Part shown: piece after piece, positions 22,604-31,557 of the stretch
Layout of the letters: the number at the start of each line of letters is the position of its first letter
Numbering within the stretch: position 1 is the stretch's first letter
Source: Acorus gramineus
Taxonomy: Eukaryota > Streptophyta > Magnoliopsida > Acorales > Acoraceae
Direction: 5' to 3'
DNA: 64,000 nt
Assembly: GCA_030737835.1 (NCBI GenBank)
Contig: JAUJYN010000024.1
Span: 2,248,151 to 2,312,150 of the forward strand
The notes under the pieces: model-generated
Database searches by the model: none
Told to the model about the DNA's origin: nothing
The model's input: the letters and a program-made list of their open reading frames with translations, nothing else
Position numbers and translations under genes: made by a program

Positions 22604-23269
22604 CCTCATCTTTTCGTTTTCACAATCTAAATGCACTAATATATTATAATGGATATATACTTCATTTTTTATAACAACATGTACTTCAACAAGTGAGTAT
22701 ATATATATTTTTAGAAAAGAAAAGAAAATCGATGATGACAGCAAGGCGGACTGCACATAGAATTAAACATGTCATTTTCTTTTTTTCATCACACCTGGTG
22801 AGCAATTTTTAGCACATCAACGTCTCATCAATTGCACTCTAAAGTCTTTCTAACTCCAAGTCTTCCTCCTTTGTTTGTATGAGACCCTTTCCCCTCTAAA
22901 TAGGAAGTCATTGCCAACAGCAAGGCGGACCTTGACTAATTAGGTCGTGAGAGTGAATGCAACGTAAAGAGCTAATGAATTAATGGATAGAATTTTTTTC
23001 AGCTTTAAATACAGTCTGTATTTGTTTTAATTTTTTTTTTAAATAATATACATCATCTAATGATATATGTATTTTTATAAATAATAAAATATATACTTCA
23101 ATGAATTATATGTACGCATTTATAGAATTGTAAAAAAAATATTCTATCAAAGATATATATTTCTTGTTACATTAAATGCAAGTGGATAATGAGATGTATA
23201 AGATTAAAAACATGGCTAGAAAGAGGACTATGTTATACAGTGCTCTTTCCCTGTTATTTTAGACACATG
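22604..23269. other. AT-rich intergenic DNA
   Basis: No gene seen. GACAGCAAGGCGGAC-like words occur twice (about 22737 and 22915) within diverged AT-rich repeat sequence. Confidence 0.4.
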
Positions 23270-23715
23270 GGCAAAAGCGCGTGCTTGAACGTATTGGGTG
23301 TTTTAGAGGCGCACTTGACATTTCAATAGTTTTTCTCCTCTATAAATGCCACCCAAATCTACATTGTTCGTTTATACAATCATTTACTGTAATAGGCATT
23401 CGGTATTCAGTCCCTTAGAGTTTGCATTCGAGTCTCATAATATTCCAGTAAGAGAGAGTTGGAAAGACACAGTCAGTTCGCTATTCTTTTGGTGTGAAAT
23501 ACTGCTACCAGAGAAAGTCTGACCAATGTATCCTGGGATACTTTTGTCAAAACCGTGAGCATTAGAGGGAGGTGAATATTATCTTAAAAACATAGAATTC
23601 AACTCTAATCTCGATCATCATCCTCATCATAACAAAATGGACTTGCCAAATCATTACGTTTGGTTATTATTCACTGTCTTGTAAATGTAACTTCACTCTG
23701 CTTTTACTAACATGT
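23270..23715 (+). mobile_element. Isolated copia LTR fragment related to 12730-13782
   Basis: Ordered matches to the end of the copia 3' LTR include CTCCTCTATAAAT(G/T)CCA, CAGTTCGCTATTC/GGTTCGCTGTTC, GTATCCTGGGA, CCGTGAGCA and TTCAACTCTAATCTCGATC. It lacks both a start TGTTGG and a partner LTR. It is a diverged 5'-truncated LTR from the same or a sister family. Confidence 0.65.
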
Positions 23716-25019
23716 CTATCACTACCACACATCGGTCAAATCATCATTGGACGACGACCATGGCTCCATTACCACCAAAGACCTCCCCGAGTCCTCCAAG
23801 ACCATCAAGATGTTGTAACTTGACAGACATGAATATGTTCAACAAGATTGAGGTGGTGGGATTGTTGTTTGATTAATTGTAGGGTAGTGGGGAAATGTTG
23901 GGTAGTGGGATCAATGGGATTTTGAAAAAACAGACTGTGATTTTGTTTTTTTGGTAATTTGAGGTTGTGAGTAAAATAATAAGGGTGGTGGGAATAGCTT
24001 GACACTTTGTTGAATATTATTTTGAATCTCATATCCTAAATTAAATAATCAGGTAATAACTGTATACTTGTTGAAGTGAAGCCTGAGTAACAAAGCCGCC
24101 TTGACTTGGAATAAGGGCTTCAACCAAACTAATCGCCTTCCCCAACTATCTTTGGCTGAATAGTTAAAGAGACATTGTCCTTGTGACAGTCTGGTTCTCT
24201 ATATGAGATGACAGTGGAATAAGATCAATGTGAAATCCGTCTTGACCGACCATATTAGGATGAGATTGATTTCCTAAATGCCAAATTCAAATCTAACCAA
24301 TCTCAACTTGATTAAGTTCTGAACGAATTTTGGATTCAAGTGTGGTCGGTCAAAATTAGTCCATCCAGTTTTATTTTATTTAAATCACTTATATCATTCA
24401 AAATTAACATGATACATAAATAAAATCAACTTATCATTATTATAATTGATAAAAATACATAAACATATAATAAGTAATATTATATAATTTATTGAGTAAA
24501 AATAATTATTTAATTTATAATCTAAAAAAACTATAAAAAAAAATTTTTAAAATTTAGAATTTCTTAACCCGTTCCCTTCTAAATGGAACGAGACAAGACA
24601 TGAATTTGATCAGTCCTGATTTAGTTCTCTATTTGAACGAGGGTGTAGGGTTAAGAATGATCTCAAGAGACAAATGTCAGCCCTTGGATCGACAGAAACT
24701 TGTAGAATACTGGATTATGGACTATTCTGATTCCGTGTATTCGTGGCTCTACTATAATAATATTAATAATTCCCTTGATCCACATTGAAAGTCAAGTCAA
24801 TACTGTAATTCAAACGAGCCTCTATCAATAAATAACATGGAATAAGAGAAGCCTTTCTACACGGTTTTGGCGTTGACCAAAATTCCACAGGCCACCGCCG
24901 TCCGTTGTTTCTTGGAATGCGATTATCGTTACATGGAATCGTCCAAGGTCCAAAATCTATTCTAAAAATAAATAAATAAAAATTCACCTCCCACTAATTT
25001 TTTTTTAATGTAATATAAA
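23716..25019. other. Intergenic DNA, unassigned
   Basis: No supported gene. A short stretch at about 23700-23890 has higher GC than its surroundings but no frame with recognisable similarity. The rest is AT-rich. Confidence 0.4.
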
Positions 25020-25345
25020 GAGATAATTATCCATACAGAATAAACTATTTATTTATTTGGTTGATTTTTTTAGTTATTTTTATTGAAAATTTAAAAATTA
25101 TGTTTTTATTGTATGTTTCACATGCATAAATTGAGAATAAGTGATGGATAATTTTAAGATGATAATTATTCATTTGCATAAATTATTTGTGTTTGAGACG
25201 ATGTGTGTATAATATGTTAAATGTGATATGTTTTTGAGATATGTAAGAGCGTTGTGTGAGATAAAAAGATATTTTTATTTATATATTGACATGTATAAGT
25301 CTTGATAAACGGTTGAAACTATTAGAATTTATGTGCGTAATAAAT
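25020..25345 (+). repeat. Diverged MITE of family M1
   Basis: It shares landmarks with the M1 copies, such as AAGTGATGGATAA, CATAAATTATTTGTGTTTG, TGTGTGAGATAAA and ATAAGTCTTGATAA. It is more decayed, and terminal inverted repeats are not visible. Confidence 0.5.
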
Positions 25346-25715
25346 AAATATTAAGCTAAACACAAATTCTTATAATTATTACATCAAGAATATAAATGTC
25401 AAATATATATGAAATCATGCATACTCTAAAATATATATATAAAAAGCATGAAATAAAAGAATAGGTTAGAAAAGTGTGTCCGGAAATGTGAAAGCGAGTG
25501 AGGACACTTTGTCCTTGGTGAATAAGGCCCCCTCACGTACAGGGTTGAATAGCTCCTACCACTGAGAGATACGACTACAATATGTTTTGTTCTTTCGGTG
25601 TGCGAGCTATGGAAGAACCACGATAAACAGACTGCGATCCTTTCAGGCACCTGGATCATAGAAAAATGTGAAATGGGAAAGATAGATTATACAACAATAA
25701 TAAAATCAGCCGAGT

Positions 25716-25742
25716 TCTCTCTCTCTCTCTCTCTCTCTCTCT
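25716..25742. repeat. (TC)n microsatellite
   Basis: An uninterrupted TC run of about 27 bp. Confidence 0.95.
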
Positions 25743-26574
25743 GATTTTCCGTTCATCAATCAAAAAAGTGGATGATGAAGACCCTAGGTTGTATAGTAGA
25801 GGGAGAAAAAAGACTCCATTATACTCACTTCACATAGAGACAAAGATGATACACATGCAGTGGGAATAGGTGCTTCATTGGTTGGATACATTGAAAATGT
25901 TTTTTTTTTTATATCTCTCTATCTCTTATCATGCCTTTATATAAGCACAAGTAATCCACCTATCAATTCCATGCATGCATGAGCGGTGTAATATTAATGC
26001 ACCAAGATTAATGCATGCAACGGTTCCCTAAGAAATGCATTAGATTAAATTCACGGTTACAAAATATATGCCACAAATGCATGCAAAGGTGTCATTTGTA
26101 ACTCATGCAATTAAAATGCTTGGAGGGTTTAATTTAGACAAATGAATGAAACACATGTAATTAAATTCCATTCAAGCATGCAATTAGACATATCAAACAT
26201 ATGCAATTAGAGGAGTCGTTACACACCATATTAGAGCAAAATGATTATGTATTTTGGTTATAAAATTCCAACAATTCCATGCAAATCAAGGTTTATGTTG
26301 ACTTATTCAAATATACTATCAGAGTTTATTCTTATAAATGAATAACTTATAAATTCCCTGTAATTCTCTTTTATTCTTGGGTTATTACCACCCCAAACCT
26401 AACGGGGGGGGGGGGTAATAGAATATTAGACAAACTCACATTCTACACATTATGAGTACCTTGGAAGCTATGTTTATATTAAATTCGGTAGAGCTTCTAT
26501 TATAATTATTGGGTCATGGATGAGAGAGAGACATATGAAAGAAGAAGCATTTCTCTTTATGGCCTTTTGTTACA
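25743..26574. other. Intergenic DNA with many GCATGC words
   Basis: No gene seen. From about 25970 to 26200 there are repeated ATGCATGC, GCATGCAA and CATGCAATTA(A/G) words, possibly a decayed repeat. No ends can be defined. Confidence 0.4.
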
Positions 26575-27107
26575 TTTGTCATTTTCGTCCTTGATGGCTA
26601 TATTGAGATAAATAACAATCCATGCTGAATAGATACATTTTTGTTTGATTGTCTTTTCTGTTATTCTCATTGGAAAACGTAAAATTGATATTTTTGTTGT
26701 TTGGTTCACCTTGGATAAAGTAAGGATAAGTGGTAGATAAAAGATGGATAAGAGTTTATGACTTTTTAAATGACAACTATACCCCTGCATAAATTATTTG
26801 TGTTTGGGAATAAGTATGAGAGATGTGTGTGTGATATGATAGATGTGATAGTTTTTGGAATGTGTGCAGAGAGTGTTAGGTTAAATAAAAATTTTAAAAT
26901 GACAGAGAAGGGTATTTTTATCCATTGGCATAGATAAGCCCTGATAAGTAATTACACCATTTTCTTAGAATAGTTATCGGGCTTTATCCTAGCTTATCCA
27001 GACATAGCTATCAGGGTTTATTCTTGTCAAACAAACAGTTGTTTGGGGACTATTCTACTGTATTATCCTCTATCCATGGTTTATGCTTCACCCCAAACGG
27101 AGGGTTA
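26575..27107 (+). mobile_element. MITE of family M1, + copy of an inverted pair
   Basis: It aligns in reverse-complement with 27172-27698 over almost its whole length: shared words include CTTTATCCTAGCTTATCC, TTTTTATCCATTGGCATAG, TAAATGACAACTATACCCC and CCTTGGATAAAG. Its right end is close to CACCCCAAACGGAGGGTTAG. The left terminus is not clear. Confidence 0.7.
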
Positions 27108-27171
27108 GTGTTCATTGCTCTAGCAACAAAATCATAACTATTTTAATTAGTCAATGTGGTAGAAGTCTTCC

Positions 27172-27698
27172 CCCCCGTATGGCGTGGAACATAAGGCAAG
27201 AATAATGAAGAATAGATGAGAATAGCTAAAAAAAAGTTATTTGTTTTGATAGAATAAACCCCGATAGTTATGTCTGGATAAGCTAGGATAAAGCCTGATA
27301 ACTATTCTAAGGAAATGGTGGAATTGCTTATCAAGACTTATCTATGCCAATGGATAAAAATACCCTTCTCTGTCATTTTAAAAAATTTATCTCAGCTAAC
27401 AGACTCAGATTCTAAAAACTGTCACATCTATCAAATCAATCATATATCTTTCACACTATTCCCAGGGGGTATAATTGTCATTTAAAAAATCATAAACTCT
27501 TATTCATCACTTATCAACCATTTATCATCACTTTATCCAAGGTGAACTGAACAATAAAAAAGTCATTTTTACGTTTCCCAATGAGAATAACAAAAAAGTC
27601 AACCAAATAAAAAGTTGTTTATTCATTCTGGATTGTTATCTATCCCAGTATAACTATCGAAAGCGAATAACCTAATGTCACACTGCATACAGGGGGTT
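27172..27698 (-). mobile_element. MITE of family M1, inverted copy
   Basis: It begins CCCCCGTATGGCGTGGAAC and ends GTCACACTGCATACAGGGGG, which are roughly inverted termini. Together with 26575-27107 it makes an inverted repeat of about 500-bp arms separated by about 65 bp. A short direct repeat (ATCATAACTATTTTA...AGTCAATGT) flanks this copy at about 27129-27165 and 27726-27750. Confidence 0.75.
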
Positions 27699-28702
27699 CA
27701 GGTTTTGTGATTCTATGATATGTAATCATAACTATTTTAGTCAATGTAGCACTTCCCCCTCCGAGGAACCCCAAATTCAAAAATAATGGACAGTCCACGC
27801 TCATTTTTTAATTTTTTGAAAATAGTTTATCTCATTGGGTGAAGAATATATTTTTATAGAAAATATATTTATTTTATGATATATTAAAAATTTAAATTAT
27901 GCGAGTGTATATAAAAATGAAAATCCTTGCAATGAACGCTGACTTCGATGTCGATGAGAGGATGTCAATGATTATGCCAGTGTAGAGGAGGATGAAGAAT
28001 AGCTGCAGTGAAATAGAGAAGACCCTCGCAAGGTTGGAGATCGCCGGATTGGGGAGACAGGATGATCTTCTCATTTGATGATCCTTATCTTAATTATAAA
28101 GATAGATAAGTTGCAACAACCGCATTTAAATCCGATGAAATAGTTACAAAAAAAAACAGCGTAAATACCACGGGATCAATAAATTAAAATCGACCTATTT
28201 TTATAGTCATTCTGTTACACAATGAGCATTAGGTGTTAAAATAGAAGTCCTCATAAACTTGTTTAAAAATTAGTTGTAGATGATTTATTCATAAATAATG
28301 GATACATCCATACAAATCATTATGTGCAACACATGGATATACTAAGCTTGTCATCGATATGAGTCATGTACCATATGCAATGCCTTTGTATGGACTTTGG
28401 TCAATGTATTAAAAGTCATAACTGTTCGGAATCTTGATGTGGTAGAGGCCTCAATAATGATCATTTCATACATGATATTGTATTGTACAGTTATATTACC
28501 TGTATTTGTTAGCCAAGGTCATTAGAGTGAAAAGGCACATGGTGCTTCATTATGAAGTAATAATTAAATGATTGTTTCATATTCTCACTTCACAAAATCT
28601 CATCCAAAAGCCTTAGATGTACTAAAGCTGGTAACAATCTAGTGTGCAACCATAAGTATAGTTTTCAAATGTTTTGATATTTTTTAAAAATGTATATCAT
28701 TA
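27699..28702. other. Intergenic DNA, unassigned
   Basis: No supported gene, RNA or bounded repeat was seen. Confidence 0.5.
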
Positions 28703-28713
28703 TTATAAAAATT

Positions 28714-30142
28714 AAAGTATCGTGTATACCCTTTTTTTTAGAAAAATAAAAAAAGAAAGTGTTTTGTAATGAAGAGCGCCAATATTTCCACCCACAAAAT
28801 TCTTCAACCCATCCCTAAAAAAAAATAAGAATTTGATTTTTTTTAAAGGTGAACACACCCCGATCCATTCGACTTTGTAAAGTCGTCCATTATTTTACAG
28901 GTCGACATCACAAAGTCGAACTGGTCACAGAGACCTAAGATTCTCTCTGCAACCAATTTGATTTTGTGTAGGTGCCAGTTATAGTCGAACAGGTCACAGA
29001 AACCTAAGGCTCTCTCTGTGACCCATTTGACTTTGTGAAGTCGTCAATTATGCAGTGTTTTAAAACCAAACCCGACCTGCCTGGTTGAACTAGTTAAACA
29101 TTCACCCGCTTTGAATTCTGGTTCGGTTTACCCATATAACCCGATGATATAAAAAATCAATAAAATTCAATCAACCCACCGATTGAACCAATGATTTTTG
29201 TGAAACGGCTACGAGTTGGTTATATCGAATGATTCTTTATTCATATAAATTGTGATTAACCACTTGTTAAAATATGAAATCTAATAAAAAGTTTAGATTT
29301 TATATAAAAAATCATGCTATGATGTTAAGTAAAACCTTTATGCAAAGATTTTCTAAAATATTTTATATTTTTATTTAGAAATGATAATTAAAAAAATTAT
29401 TATGTTATAATTATGTCACGATTCAAATCCAGTTGACCCAACAATTGAACTAGTGACCCTTGACTCGTTTATTTTTCTGGTTCATTGAACGGTTTTGTTT
29501 TTAATATATTGTCATTATGTCACAAGTCGACATCAAATATTCGAACTGGTCACAGAGACTGAAGACACTTTCTAGACACTTTCTATACCCCATTCAACTT
29601 GTGACATAATGGACAACTTCAGAAAGAGATATTCAAACATTACATTTGATCAGTCCTTCATGATACTGAATAACGCACTATTGTTTGAAGATATCATTTC
29701 ATTGAAAACATTATAACACGTGGACATATTGTTCAAAACACAAAGTCGAATGGGCCGTAGAGATGACCTTAGGTCTCTGTGACCAGTTCGACTCTATGAT
29801 GTAGACCTATGACATAATAAACGACTTCACAAAGTCGAATGGGTCACAGAGAAGGTATTAAGCTTCTGTGACTTGTTCGGCTCTGTGATGTCGAATAGAG
29901 TATATAACTATGACTACATAAAATCAAATGGGTTATAGAGAGAGTCTTAGATCTTTATAACCAGTTCGATACTGTGATGTCGACTTGTGACATAATGGAC
30001 GACTTCACAAAGTCGAATGGGTTGGGGTGGGTTCACTCCTTAAAAAAACTACATTCTAATTTTTTTAAAAGGGGTGGGGTGAATAACTACGTGGGTGGGA
30101 ATATCGGTGCCCCTGTAATGAAACGGGGGTGTACCTGAGTTG
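28714..30142. mobile_element. Mutator-like element with long inverted repeats and internal hairpin words
   Basis: The ends are inverted over a long span: for example ATTCGACTTTGTAAAGTCGT near 28868 against ACGACTTCACAAAGTCGAAT near 30000, and TTTCCACCCAC near 28788 against GTGGGTGGGAA near 30092. The 11-mer TTATAAAAATT occurs at both borders (28703-28713 and 30143-30153) as a probable target duplication. The interior repeats the motif GTCACAGAGACCTAAG, or its complement, several times. No transposase is present. It is interrupted by a hAT-like MITE at 29053-29511. Confidence 0.7.
29053..29511. mobile_element. hAT-like MITE nested in the Mutator-like element
   Basis: Termini CAGTGTTTTAAAACCAAACC and GGTTTTGTTTTTAATATATTG are imperfect inverted repeats. 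Flanks TCAATTATG (left) and TCATTATG (right, 29512-29519) are a near-perfect 8-bp duplication. The interior is AT-rich, with GGTTGAAC/GTTCAACC-type words at both ends. Confidence 0.65.
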
Positions 30143-30224
30143 TTATAAAAATTGAGTGTAACAACATCCTTGGTATACATATATCTAATTGTCTATCTAT
30201 ATTAACCAACAAGAAGTGGAAGGT

Positions 30225-31185
30225 TGTTGCCTCCTTTTTAGGGTAGTGACATAAATTATTCCATATTAGATAACTATTCCATCATTTTTGGTTTGGTTGT
30301 GCTTTTATTTATTCACGTTGGGAAACGTAATAATAATAAAAAAAATTGTTTGATTGATTCGGAATAAATGTAGATAAAAAATGAATAAAATTTGAATAAG
30401 AATTTATTAAAAAGGTGAAAGAATGATTTGACATGTGGATCTCCTGATTTATAAGTGAGTCATGTGATTTAACATGTGAGTCATCATTTTATACAAGTGA
30501 AATAGATTGGATAGAATAACGCAATTCCAAGAAAAGACTTGAATACTTCAATTATTCTGGCATACTTATACTCCTCTATTCTATGCAAACAAACACTTGT
30601 TTTGAGCTTATTCACTCCTATTACATGCAGGGGCGGAGCTACAGCTCGGTTTGGCCGGGCAGTAGCCCCCCCTCCAATTTTTTTTAAAAAAAAACTTTAA
30701 CGATTGTGATTATTCCAACCATCATTCAGCCATAATTATCCCTAATTACTACCCCTAATCATGGTTGATTATCCTATATCACACCAGCTTGTACACGACT
30801 ACACGATTAATTATTGCCTTGTATAGGCTAATTAATCCAAACATGATTTTCTCGTAGATTCTATGATTGTTTACATTTAAATTTTTTTTACTGAAAATAT
30901 CGACTTAAATTTGATAATAGATGATTTATATTCTCTAAAGGATCGTAAACGCAGCTTCAATAATGTATTTTCTGAAAGAAAAAAAAAACTTAATATTTTA
31001 TCTATTTTTGTATTTTTTTTGCATATCTATGACAAAATTTACTAGAAATAAATTATAAACTCGTTTGGTTTATATAAAATTTAAATTGTTTATTAGATTT
31101 TGAGTTTATGTTAGCCCCTCCAATATAAAATGCTGGTTCTGCACTTGATTACATGTGTTATTCCTCTACCCAAACAGGGTTTGAG
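30225..31185. repeat. MITE-like repeat (family M2), copy 2, split by a hAT element
   Basis: It aligns with 15420-15795 through ATTTGACATGTGG, GAAATAGATTGG, GCAATTCCA and ATTCTGGCATAC. It is interrupted near its right end by the hAT element at 30628-31147 and resumes with TTATTCCTCTACCC. Confidence 0.5.
30628..31147. mobile_element. hAT-type MITE (520 bp)
   Basis: It is bounded by the perfect 8-bp duplication ATTACATG at 30620-30627 and 31148-31155. The left end CAGGGGCGGAGCTACAG is a common plant hAT terminus; the right end CTGGTTCTGCACTTG is its diverged complement. It carries GTAGCCCCCCCTCC near the left end and TTAGCCCCTCC near the right. No transposase. Confidence 0.88.
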
Positions 31186-31506
31186 AATAACTTTTTTCTA
31201 TACCTTGTGAAAAATTAAATTAAACTTTTTAAAAAGTAATCTCAAAATTAGGCAACACAACACAAACTCTCTCAACTTTTACTACCTACTACCCCACGTT
31301 ATTCATAAACTTCCAAACTTAAAAAAAAAAAAAAAAAAAAACACACAGTCTTCCATACAAGTCTTTCTTCTACACATCATAAATAATAACAAAACACTCT
31401 CCAATCAATTCAGACTCTCCCACATCAACCAATCCCAACCTTCCATTCCATTCAACCCCCCTCAAATTTTCCACAAAACCCTCCTCTCACGTCCGCAAAG
31501 TCTCTC

Positions 31507-31513
31507 TATAAAT
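31507..31513 (+). promoter_or_regulatory. TATA box of the SOBIR1-like kinase gene
   Basis: TATAAAT in a pyrimidine-rich context, 45 bp before the ATG at 31558. The transcription start would fall only about 15-20 bp before the ATG, so the 5' leader would be short. A CT-rich stretch precedes it. Confidence 0.55.
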
Positions 31514-31557
31514 CCCTTAAAGAATTAAAATCCCTCTCACCCACCACCACCATCACC

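Noticed and set aside
24600-24788. A 62-codon frame beginning MNLISPDLVLYLNEG
   Set aside because: No domain, no splice or promoter context, surrounded by AT-rich noncoding DNA.
31160-31557. Possible upstream exons encoding LRRs for the kinase
   Set aside because: No LRR-like LxxLxLxxN pattern was seen in this interval, and a signal peptide begins at the ATG in the same exon.
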